Shown: in pieces, positions 5,720 to 12,093 of the stretch | How positions within the stretch are numbered: the first letter of the stretch is position 1 | How the letters are laid out: the number at the start of each line of letters is the position of its first letter | Assembly (NCBI GenBank): GCA_035699465.1 | Contig: DASSPT010000088.1 | Span: 1-13,949, forward strand | Direction of reading: 5' to 3' | DNA length: 13,949 nucleotides | Source: JAICNR01 sp035699465 | GTDB taxonomy: Bacteria > Gemmatimonadota > Gemmatimonadetes > JACCXV01 > JAHWKZ01 | The notes under the pieces: generated by a model | Told to the model about the DNA's origin: nothing | What the model saw: the letters and a program-made list of their open reading frames with translations, nothing else | Database searches by the model: none | Made by a program: the position numbers and the translations under genes

Positions 5720-5736
5720 GGCCGCCGGGGGCGGCC
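5720..5736. repeat. GC-only inverted repeat after the EF-G-like gene
   Basis: GGCCGCC, a three-base loop and GGCGGCC form a perfect 7-bp stem between the EF-G-like gene and the small Cys/His protein. No T-run follows on the minus strand, so an intrinsic terminator is doubtful. It could attenuate or stabilise the transcript. Confidence 0.3.
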
Positions 5737-5753
5737 GCGGGTGGGAATTTCGG

Positions 5754-7856
5754 CTAGTGCCGGATCCCGGCCCCGGCCCGCTCCTCTTCCGCCTCGGCGA
5801 TGATCTTCTCGGCGATGTGGTGGGGGACTTCCTCGTACCCGCGGAACGCGCGCACGTGGTCGCCGCGGCCCTGGGTCAGCGAGCGCAGGTTCGTCGAGTA
5901 GCGGTACAGCTCCGCTTGCGGGACCTGGGCCTGAATCTTCTGCTTGCCGCTCCCCGCCGGTTCCATCCCCAGGATCCTCCCCCGGCGCTGGTTGAGATCG
6001 CCGATGACGTCCCCCAGGTATTCGTCGGGTGTGATCACGGTGACGTCCATGATCGGCTCCAGCAGAACCGGATCGGCGCGCTCGCTGGCGTTCTGGAAGG
6101 CCATGGAGCCCGCGATCTTGAACGCCATCTCGCTCGAGTCGACGGTGTGATACGAGCCGTCGTACAGCTCCACTCTGCAGTCGACGACCGGATACCCTGC
6201 GACGATCCCCTTGTCGAGCGCTTCCTGAATCCCCTTGTCGACCGCGGGGATGAACTTCTGGGGGATCGCGCCGCCCGATATCTGGTTGACGAACGTGTAG
6301 CCCTCACCTCGAGCCTGAGGAATCAGCCGGATCCAGCAATCGCCGAACTGGCCGCGCCCACCGGTCTGCTTCTTGTACCGGCCCTGTGCTTCCGCGCGCC
6401 GCCGGATCGTCTCCCGGTAGGCGATCTTCGGCTGCTTCATGTGCGCCTTGACGTTGAACTTCCGCTGCATGCGCTCGAGCACGACCTGGAGATGCAGCTC
6501 GCCCATTCCACGGATGATCGTCTGCCCGAGCTCCGGGTTGTACGAGTGAACGAACGTCGGATCTTCCTCGTGCAGCTTGGACAGCGCGTTGCCGATCTTC
6601 TCCTCCTCGCCTTCCTTGTCGGGCTCTATGGCCACCGAGATGACGGGAGTGGGAAAATCCACTCCGCGAAGAATGACGCGATGCTCTCTGGCGCAGAGAG
6701 TGTCGCCGGTATGCGTCCCTTTGAGCTTGGGGACGACGCCGATGTCCCCACTCATGAGATAGGGGACCTCGGTGCGGTCCTTCCCCTGCATGATCCCGAT
6801 ATGGGCCAGCCGCTCGTCGTGATTGCGCGTCCCGTTGGCGAGATCGCCGCCGCTCGCGACCTTGCCACTCCAGACGCGGAAGTACGAGAGCTCGCCGACG
6901 TGCGGCTCGGTCGTAGTCTTGAAGATCAGCGCGCTCGTCGGCGAATCGGAGTTGGGGGCAATGAACACCTTTTCGTCCGAGCCGGGGCGGGTGGCGCGGA
7001 TCTCCGGCCGCTCGGTCGGGTTGGGGACCAGCTCCACGACCTTCTGGAGCAGCGAGCGCACGCCGTGAAGCTCGAACGCCGAGCCGCAGAAGACCGGGAA
7101 CAGCTCGCGGGACGTCATGCCCGCCTTCATCGCGGCGAGAACCTCCTCGCGTGAGAGCTGCTCGCCCTCCAGATAGCGCTCGATCAGAGTGTCATCGGTC
7201 TCCGCGACCGTCTCGATCAGCTCCTGGCGGTAGCGGTCGTAGTCACCGCGGACCTCGTCGGGGATCTCGCCCTCTTCGCGCTCTCCCTTCATCCCCGGCT
7301 TGTACAGGTGGGCCTTCTCGCTGAAGAGGTTGCACAATCCGTGGAAATCGGCGCCCTGGCCGATGGGGACCTCGACGGGGATCGCGCGGTCGGAGAGGGT
7401 TTCGCGGATCTGCCGGTAGACGCTCTGGAAGTCCGCGTGCTCCTTGTCCATCATGCTGACGAAGATCAGCCGCGGCAGGTTTTCCGCGGCCGCGTACTCC
7501 CACACCCGCTCGGTCCCGACCTCCACGCCGGCCACCGCGTTGACCACCAGGCATGCGGCGTCCGCCACGCGGAGACCGGCTTTCACCTCACCGACGAAAT
7601 CGAGATACCCGGGCGTGTCGATCAGGTTGATGCGCGTGTCCATGTACTCGGCGTAGGCGAGGGCGAGGTTGATCGAGATCTGATGCTCGACCTCGTCGGG
7701 CGTGAAATCGGTGAGCGCGTTCCCGTCCTCCACCGATCCCATGCGCGTGCACGAGCCGGCCAGCCAGGCCATGGCGTTGACGAGCGTCGTCTTGCCGGAA
7801 CCGCCGTGTCCGATCACGGCCAGGTTCCGGATGTTCTGGCTTTCGTACACCTTCAT
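5754..7856 (-). CDS. Elongation factor G-like GTPase (EF-G2/FusA2 type)
   Basis: This 700-residue protein has all EF-G domains. The GTPase domain comes first, with P-loop GHGGSGKTT (16-24) and DTPGY (80-84). Domain II follows, then domain III with GMGELHLQVVLERM, domain IV from YKKQTGGRGQFGDCW, and domain V ending in LRSLTQGRGDHVRAF. Canonical EF-G drives ribosomal translocation; FusA2-type paralogues have unclear roles. Differences from canonical EF-G are GHGGSGKTT for AHIDAGKTT, Tyr84 in place of the switch II catalytic His, and SMMD (134-137) where NKxD normally reads guanine. The frame is open to a GTG at 7862, but GAGGAG overlaps that codon and lies five bases before ATG 7856, so ATG is chosen. 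The leader contains the palindrome at 7908-8025. Translocase activity and nucleotide preference are uncertain. Confidence 0.93.
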   Translation of the reverse strand: MKVYESQNIRNLAVIGHGGSGKTTLVNAMAWLAGSCTRMGSVEDGNALTDFTPDEVEHQISINLALAYAEYMDTRINLIDTPGYLDFVGEVKAGLRVADAACLVVNAVAGVEVGTERVWEYAAAENLPRLIFVSMMDKEHADFQSVYRQIRETLSDRAIPVEVPIGQGADFHGLCNLFSEKAHLYKPGMKGEREEGEIPDEVRGDYDRYRQELIETVAETDDTLIERYLEGEQLSREEVLAAMKAGMTSRELFPVFCGSAFELHGVRSLLQKVVELVPNPTERPEIRATRPGSDEKVFIAPNSDSPTSALIFKTTTEPHVGELSYFRVWSGKVASGGDLANGTRNHDERLAHIGIMQGKDRTEVPYLMSGDIGVVPKLKGTHTGDTLCAREHRVILRGVDFPTPVISVAIEPDKEGEEEKIGNALSKLHEEDPTFVHSYNPELGQTIIRGMGELHLQVVLERMQRKFNVKAHMKQPKIAYRETIRRRAEAQGRYKKQTGGRGQFGDCWIRLIPQARGEGYTFVNQISGGAIPQKFIPAVDKGIQEALDKGIVAGYPVVDCRVELYDGSYHTVDSSEMAFKIAGSMAFQNASERADPVLLEPIMDVTVITPDEYLGDVIGDLNQRRGRILGMEPAGSGKQKIQAQVPQAELYRYSTNLRSLTQGRGDHVRAFRGYEEVPHHIAEKIIAEAEEERAGAGIRH

Positions 7857-7907
7857 GGACACTCCTCGAAGACAGGTCGGAGAATCTTGCTCGCGAGTGG
7901 AACCGGA

Positions 7908-8025
7908 GGACGTTCAAAATGGCCCAGATGCAAGGCACGCGACGAGGGTATTCCGAGGCGTACCGTAGTACGGCGCAGGGAGAAACGAGGAGCGTAACGC
8001 CGCAGATGGGCCATTTTCAACGTCC
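7908..8025. repeat. Imperfect long palindrome, interspersed-repeat-like
   Basis: The 24-base arms at 7908-7931 and 8002-8025 are inverted copies matching at 21 positions. They enclose an inner hairpin, CGTAC-CGTA-GTACG, near 7968-7982. The arms read GGACGTT, AAAATGGCCCA and a TGC end. The structure resembles a family of palindromic intergenic repeats I recall from deltaproteobacterial and related genomes, but I cannot verify this here. It sits between the TlpA-like lipoprotein gene and the EF-G-like gene. Its right arm supplies the last sense codons and the TGA of the former. As RNA it could fold into a large hairpin acting as terminator, attenuator or processing site. Confidence 0.75.
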
Positions 8026-9171
8026 GGACCCCAGAAAATCGATTTGAACGAGTATGTCTTCGATCGGCGGCGGAACCGCCCGTCGGCCGGAATGACGGTA
8101 TCGAATCAGCCCCTTCGCGTCCACGACGGCGAGGAGGGGAAGGGAGTCCAGGGCCAGGCGCCTGGCGGCCTCCGCCGAATCGGGAGTCAGAATGGCATAG
8201 CGTCGCGGCGGTCCTGCGAGCGCCGGATCGTCCCCCAGCCAGACAGCCACCAGCGTGGCGCGCCGCTCGGCGAGCCGCGCGGCGAGAGGCTCGAGCGCGC
8301 CGGCGAAGTCCGCGCATCCCACGCAGCCCGGTCCCCAGACGGCGATCACGGCGCGCCGTCCGGCGAGGTCCGATACGGACATCGGCGGTCCGGTTCGCCG
8401 GGGCCACGTGAAGGCCGGAAGCGCCTGGTAGAGCGAGCCGGCGACGAGAGACTGGCGACGCTCGTCCTCGACGCGCGCCAGCTCGGCCGCGCGGGCGTCG
8501 TCGAGGCCGCGGAGCGACCCCCGGCTCCGGCTCCACGCCGCCACGAGGTCGGGAGTGGCCGCGGGTCCCATGCCCCGGACCTCCGCGTCGAGGAACGCGT
8601 CGGCCGCCTGGCGCCATCGCCCGCGCGCGGCATGGAGCTTCCCCAGGTGCCAGAAGTGGAGCGCGTCGCCCTCGGTCGTGCCGCGGTTGTGGATCTGCTC
8701 CGCCGCCGATACGAGCGCGGCTTCGGCCTGGCGCCAGTCTCGCGCGCGGAACGCGAGCCAGCCGAGCGCGTCCAGCAGCCGCCCCCGTGACTGGCGAAGG
8801 AACACGCGCGAGTCGGCGCCCTCCGGAACGAGCTCGGGATCGCCGAACTCGAGCCGCGCGAGCCAGTCCCGGATCTCCGCCTCGAGCGCGATGCGGCCGG
8901 AGAGGTCGGCCGTGTCCGCGCGCGCCAGGAGCGCCGCGCTCAGGCTATCCAGGTCGACGAGGGTGCGCGCCGGCCGGGGAGACTCCGTGACTTGCACGGT
9001 GGCCACGGTGTCGGGTGGCGCCATGGACCGCGTGTCCGGCTCGAACAGCGCGCAGCCGGCGAGCGCGAGCGCGATCCAGGCTGCGAGCGCGGCGGGTTGT
9101 CGGGCCGCCGGGCGCCGCGCAAGTTCGCGCGCGTGAACCCGCACACCGAGGGGAAGGAATGGTCCGGGCAT
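8017..9171 (-). CDS. Lipoprotein with helical-repeat region and C-terminal thioredoxin/TlpA-like domain
   Basis: This is a 384-aa exported protein. The signal peptide ends in ALAG-C40, a good lipobox. A helical stretch with TPR-like character spans about 125-235 (LGWLAFRARDWRQAEAALVSAAEQI and LGKLHAARGRWRQAADAFLDAE share the pattern, 15-20 residues quoted in parts only). A redox fold follows from about 265: VIAVWGPGCVGC places the CxxC at 283-286, with a possible cis-Pro at 345 in DSLPLLAVVD. TlpA/ResA-like domains reduce or exchange disulfides on the periplasmic side. The fusion to a repeat region suggests a protein-bound reductase. ATG 9171 is chosen over TTG 9213; neither has a strong ribosome-binding site. 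The gene ends inside the palindrome at 8002-8025. It is divergent from the hydrolase gene, start codons 44 bases apart. Confidence 0.75.
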   Translation of the reverse strand: MPGPFLPLGVRVHARELARRPAARQPAALAAWIALALAGCALFEPDTRSMAPPDTVATVQVTESPRPARTLVDLDSLSAALLARADTADLSGRIALEAEIRDWLARLEFGDPELVPEGADSRVFLRQSRGRLLDALGWLAFRARDWRQAEAALVSAAEQIHNRGTTEGDALHFWHLGKLHAARGRWRQAADAFLDAEVRGMGPAATPDLVAAWSRSRGSLRGLDDARAAELARVEDERRQSLVAGSLYQALPAFTWPRRTGPPMSVSDLAGRRAVIAVWGPGCVGCADFAGALEPLAARLAERRATLVAVWLGDDPALAGPPRRYAILTPDSAEAARRLALDSLPLLAVVDAKGLIRYRHSGRRAVPPPIEDILVQIDFLGSGR

Positions 9172-9215
9172 GACGGGCGGCCCACGATAGCGGAGCCAGG
9201 AAGGGCGCGCCAACC

Positions 9216-10142
9216 GTGAAGCGGCGGCGGGTGGCGGGCGCCCTGCTGATCGCTGTCGCAGCGGTCGTGACGGCGCTGACCGCCTACCGCAACCACGATT
9301 ACCGGCCGCGCTTCGCGCGCGTGGCGGGCGAGCTCGTCGCCGTGCGGGACTCGACCGACTTCGGGGCCGCGCGCGACGGCAAGCAGCTGACCGAGGTCAC
9401 GCTGCTCAGCGACACGGGCTTCGCGGTTCGGGCGCGCGTCCGAGCGGATGGCGCGCCCTCGGGCGAGCGCTATCCCGCGGCGATCCTGCTGGGCGGCTAC
9501 AAGACGGGGCGCAAGGCGGTCGACATTCCCGCCCACACGGGGAACCTGGTCCTCCTCTCCATCGAGTACCCGTACGCCGGGCCCGAGCGTCCGCGAGGCA
9601 TGGACTGGGTTCGATACTTCGGCACGATGCGCCGCGCGATCCTCGACACGCCGCCCGCGGTGCTCCTGGCGGCCCAGTACCTGTACTCCCGACGGGACGT
9701 CGACCCGGAGCGGGTGACCGTCATCGGCGTGAGTCTGGGAGTTCCGTTCTCTGTCGCCGCGGCGGCCACGGACAAGCGCATCGCCGGCGCCGCGCTCCTG
9801 CACGGCGGCGGCGACATCTCCACGATGGCCTACTACGCGTTCGCGGATCGAGGGCCCGCCTGGGTCATGCGCGCGCTGTCCTGGGGGCTTTCCTGGGTCG
9901 TGGCTCCGCTCGAGCCGACGCGCTATGCCGGCGAGCTGGCGCCGCGTCCGGCCCTCATGGTGAACGCAGCCGACGACGAGTTCATTCCTCGTTCGAGCGT
10001 GCTGGAGCTGTACGGCTCCCTGCGGCAACCCAAGCGAATCGTGTGGCTGGAGAGCGCGCACGTCGCCACGTCCGACGAAGAGGTCGTCGATGGCCTGATG
10101 TCGATCACGCTGGATTGGATGAACGAGCGGGGCCTTCGCTGA
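9216..10142 (+). CDS. Alpha/beta-hydrolase, membrane-anchored or exported
   Basis: This 308-aa protein begins with a basic n-region and hydrophobic helix (MKRRR, then 7-23), an uncleaved anchor or signal peptide. The alpha/beta-hydrolase core shows LGGYKTG (92-98) as oxyanion region, nucleophile elbow GVSLG (171-175, Ser173), acid in NAADDEF (D253 or D254) and His282 in LESAHV. This is a complete catalytic triad in the standard order. Substrate cannot be predicted; the fold is shared by esterases, dienelactone-hydrolase-like and acyl-peptidase-like enzymes. GTG 9216 follows AGGAAGG at about 10 bases. The stop codon lies in the loop of the terminator hairpin at 10129-10149. It acts in the periplasm or at the inner-membrane surface. 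Confidence 0.85.
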   Translation: MKRRRVAGALLIAVAAVVTALTAYRNHDYRPRFARVAGELVAVRDSTDFGAARDGKQLTEVTLLSDTGFAVRARVRADGAPSGERYPAAILLGGYKTGRKAVDIPAHTGNLVLLSIEYPYAGPERPRGMDWVRYFGTMRRAILDTPPAVLLAAQYLYSRRDVDPERVTVIGVSLGVPFSVAAAATDKRIAGAALLHGGGDISTMAYYAFADRGPAWVMRALSWGLSWVVAPLEPTRYAGELAPRPALMVNAADDEFIPRSSVLELYGSLRQPKRIVWLESAHVATSDEEVVDGLMSITLDWMNERGLR

Positions 10143-10149
10143 AGGCCCC
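10129..10149. terminator. Hairpin between convergent genes, spanning a stop codon
   Basis: GGGGCCTTC and GAAGGCCCC form a perfect 9-bp stem around the loop GCT. The TGA of the hydrolase gene (10140-10142) straddles the loop and the 3' arm. No long T-run follows on either strand, so it may stop transcription weakly or protect 3' ends in both directions. It is the only such structure between the convergent genes. Confidence 0.55.
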
Positions 10150-10158
10150 GCCGGGGAA

Positions 10159-10410
10159 CTACATGTCGGTGGTGTCTTCGGTTACGTCGTCCTGCATTTC
10201 TTCCTGGACTTCCTGACCCGCATCTTCGATCGCTTCGCCGGCCGCCTCCATCCCCTCGCCCACCGCTTCCCCGGCCTCCTCGCCGGCCTCCTCGATCGCC
10301 TCGCCCGCTTCCTCGAGAGCCCCCTCGTCTCCGCCCTCCTCGCAGGCCGCCGCTCCGAGCGCCAGCCCCAGCGCCAGCGCAGCCGCGATCACGGGGTTCG
10401 TTCGACGCAT
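10159..10410 (-). CDS. Small Glu/Ala/Gly-repeat lipoprotein
   Basis: This 83-aa protein has a signal peptide with lipobox ending at Cys23 (GAAAC). The mature part is almost entirely Glu, Ala and Gly in short repeating units (EAGEAIEEAG, EEAGEAVGEG and EAAGEAIEDAG, at 33-65) and ends in DDVTEDTTDM. It should form an acidic amphipathic helix on the envelope surface. Small Glu/Ala-rich lipoproteins of this kind occur in many bacteria without known function. The ATG has a strong GAGGAGGG site. Upstream, an extended -10 (TGCTATATA, minus strand, 10496-10488) and a hairpin in the leader (10443-10458) are visible. It is convergent with the hydrolase gene and divergent from the Met-rich lipoprotein, which also ends in an Asp/Thr/Met pattern. 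Confidence 0.75.
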   Translation of the reverse strand: MRRTNPVIAAALALGLALGAAACEEGGDEGALEEAGEAIEEAGEEAGEAVGEGMEAAGEAIEDAGQEVQEEMQDDVTEDTTDM

Positions 10411-10442
10411 CGTCCCTCCTCTTCAGGGTTGGGTCGCGTCCC

Positions 10443-10458
10443 CCCGGCATTCGCCGGG
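10443..10458. promoter_or_regulatory. Leader hairpin of the Glu/Ala lipoprotein gene
   Basis: CCCGGC, loop ATTC and GCCGGG form a perfect 6-bp stem about 33 bases upstream of the ATG at 10410 in the same transcript. It may stabilise the leader or bind a regulator. Role inferred only. Confidence 0.3.
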
Positions 10459-10487
10459 CGAGCGCGGTACCGCCGATCGTGTACAGG

Positions 10488-10496
10488 TATATAGCA
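10488..10496 (-). promoter_or_regulatory. Candidate extended -10 promoter for the Glu/Ala lipoprotein gene
   Basis: The minus strand reads TGCTATATA, that is TG-N followed by TATATA, close to the extended -10 consensus. No good -35 stands 17 bases upstream. It would start transcription about 70 bases before the ATG. It is the most AT-rich spot in the 233-bp divergent region 10411-10643, which otherwise holds no gene. Confidence 0.4.
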
Positions 10497-10593
10497 CGAT
10501 GCTCGGAAGGCTGCCCAGGGTCGGGTGGATGCTTCTTGACGTCCCGCGACCGCGGGCTCCAGATTAGCGGCTCGTCGGACGACCCCCGGTCGG

Positions 10594-10613
10594 CCGGCGT
10601 GAAGCCGGTTTTT
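10594..10613 (+). terminator. Terminator-like hairpin with T-run in the leader of the Met-rich lipoprotein
   Basis: CCGGC, loop GTGAA and GCCGG are followed directly by TTTTT, the shape of an intrinsic terminator. It lies 31 bases before ATG 10644 in the plus direction with no plus-strand gene just upstream. It may therefore be an attenuator in the leader, or may insulate the gene. The stem is only 5-6 bp, so efficiency is uncertain. Confidence 0.4.
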
Positions 10614-10643
10614 CACCAGGACCTTGAGAGGGAGGCCTGCAGG

Positions 10644-10862
10644 ATGCGCTTTTTCAAGATGGTCCCTGTCATCGCTATCGCCGCGGCGTTCGCGGTGGCC
10701 GCCTGCGAGCAGGAGGGCGCCGTCGAGGAGGGCACCGAGCTGACGCCGGCCGACACGGCCATGACGACTCCGCCCCCGGCGCCCGCGATGGATACCGTGG
10801 ACACGATGATCATGGGCGACGACACGATGATGATGATGGAGGGCGACACGACGGCGATGTAA
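10644..10862 (+). CDS. Small Met/Asp/Thr-rich lipoprotein
   Basis: This 72-aa protein starts at ATG 10644 with GGGAGG about eight bases ahead; the open frame extends upstream but has no signal there. A clean signal peptide ends at AVAAC (Cys21). The mature part is low-complexity: acidic, then Pro/Thr-rich (TTPPPAPAM), then DTMIMGDDTMMMMEGDTTAM at 53-72, with eight Met in 20 residues beside Asp. Met clusters on exported proteins can bind Cu(I) or resist oxidants, but Met-Asp repeats also occur in uncharacterised lipoproteins. There are no Cys or His other than the lipid Cys. A strong hairpin terminator follows (10894-10920). Function unknown. Confidence 0.7.
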   Translation: MRFFKMVPVIAIAAAFAVAACEQEGAVEEGTELTPADTAMTTPPPAPAMDTVDTMIMGDDTMMMMEGDTTAM

Positions 10863-10893
10863 GGCACCCCTTCCATCTTCAGCAACCAGACGC

Positions 10894-10920
10894 GGCCGCC
10901 CTGAAAGGGGCGGCCGTTTC
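10894..10920. terminator. Strong hairpin terminator between convergent genes
   Basis: CGGCCGCCC and GGGCGGCCG form a perfect 9-bp stem with a six-base loop and TTT after it in the plus direction. It lies 31 bases after the Met-rich lipoprotein and four bases from the end of the glycosyltransferase operon on the other strand, so it can serve both. Confidence 0.7.
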
Positions 10921-10923
10921 GCG

Positions 10924-12093
10924 TCAACCCGCCGACTTCCTGCCCCGCTCGGCCCGTTCCGCCAGCGCCCGCTGGAACAGCGCCTCGTACTCGTCCGCCA
11001 TCCGGTCCAGCCCGAACCTGGCGAGCACGTGCAACCGGCCCTTCTGTCCCATCGCGGCCCGCCGCTCCCGCGGGAGGTCGAGGAGCTCCTCGGCGGCCGC
11101 CGCGATCGCGCGGTCGTCGGCGGTGGGAACGAGACGGCCGGTGTCCCCGTCCAGCACCGCCTCGGGAGTCCCGCAGATTCCCGTCGCCACCACCGGCACC
11201 CGCATCGCCATCGCCTCGAGCGCGACGTTGGGCAGCCCTTCGGTCAGCGCGGCCCGCACCAGGACGTCGGCGTCCGCCAGGATGGCGGGCACGTCCTCGC
11301 GGGCGTCGAGGAAATGGATGCGTTCTCGGCCCGGCAACAGGCCCGCCCGCGCGAGGAGGCGTTCCTTGTACGGACGTTCTCGCTCGCGGCACGGGCCGAC
11401 GAACGCGAAGTGGAGCTCGGGTCGCCCGGCGGTCAGGCGGCCCGCCGCCTCGAGTTCGAACTCCTGGCCTTTGCGCTCGACGTAGCGGGAGATCGAGACG
11501 ACGAGCGGGGCGTCCGCGGAGATCCCGAGCTCGGCGCGGAACGCACCCCGGGCGACTCGGTCGGGATCGAAGCGGGAGAAATCCACTCCGTTGTAGATCG
11601 GTACCACGCGATCCGGCGGCAGGAAGCCGCGGGCGACCACGTCGGCCTTCCCCGCCCGGCTGTTCGTGGCGGCGAGCTGCACGTAGTGCCGGTGGTACAG
11701 CCGGCGGCGGCGCCACTTGAGTCCCGACGTCACGACGGGCTCGGCGGGGTCCCAGCCGCTGTTGAGGCGCGCTACCGCGCCAGGGTGCCCCGCCAGCCGC
11801 GCCCCGAGGCCCCCGATCTTGAGGTCGGTCCGGGTCGTCGTGACGACGACGTCGATCCCGCGCGCGCGGATCTGGCGGGCGAGCGTCGGCGCGGTCCGGA
11901 GCGAGTCGCGGAACCCCCCCCGCGGAACCCACGTCCGGGCCCCCGCCGCGCGGACGAGCTCGCCCAGCGGAGAGCGGGCATCGTGGGCGACCTCGATCGC
12001 GTGGCCGCGGGGCACCAGCCGCGTGGTCAGGTGGACGATCCACTTCTCCGCCCCTCCCACGAAGCCGAGCGCGTTGACGAACAGGATCCTCAC
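10924..12093 (-). CDS. GT4-family glycosyltransferase (copy 1)
   Basis: This 389-aa GT-B enzyme is predicted to transfer a sugar from an activated nucleotide donor onto an envelope glycan at the cytosolic face. Visible features are MRILFVNALGFVGGAEKW (1-18) with the GGAE loop, YNGVD (167-171), R203 and K208 (SRYVERKG) at the donor phosphate site, and the E-x7-E motif E285-E293 (EGLPNVALE) followed by MRVPVVAT. The start is GTG 12093, which overlaps the stop of copy 2 (GTGA). The frame is open upstream but would read through the neighbour's sequence. It matches copy 2 almost without gaps. It is the last gene of the operon, before the terminator at 10894-10920. Donor and acceptor are unknown. 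Confidence 0.9.
   Translation of the reverse strand: MRILFVNALGFVGGAEKWIVHLTTRLVPRGHAIEVAHDARSPLGELVRAAGARTWVPRGGFRDSLRTAPTLARQIRARGIDVVVTTTRTDLKIGGLGARLAGHPGAVARLNSGWDPAEPVVTSGLKWRRRRLYHRHYVQLAATNSRAGKADVVARGFLPPDRVVPIYNGVDFSRFDPDRVARGAFRAELGISADAPLVVSISRYVERKGQEFELEAAGRLTAGRPELHFAFVGPCRERERPYKERLLARAGLLPGRERIHFLDAREDVPAILADADVLVRAALTEGLPNVALEAMAMRVPVVATGICGTPEAVLDGDTGRLVPTADDRAIAAAAEELLDLPRERRAAMGQKGRLHVLARFGLDRMADEYEALFQRALAERAERGRKSAG

Noticed and set aside
5598..7154. Long plus-strand open frame antisense to the EF-G-like gene
   Set aside because: Same cause: the opposite strand encodes a complete conserved EF-G-like protein, and this frame has no recognisable motif.
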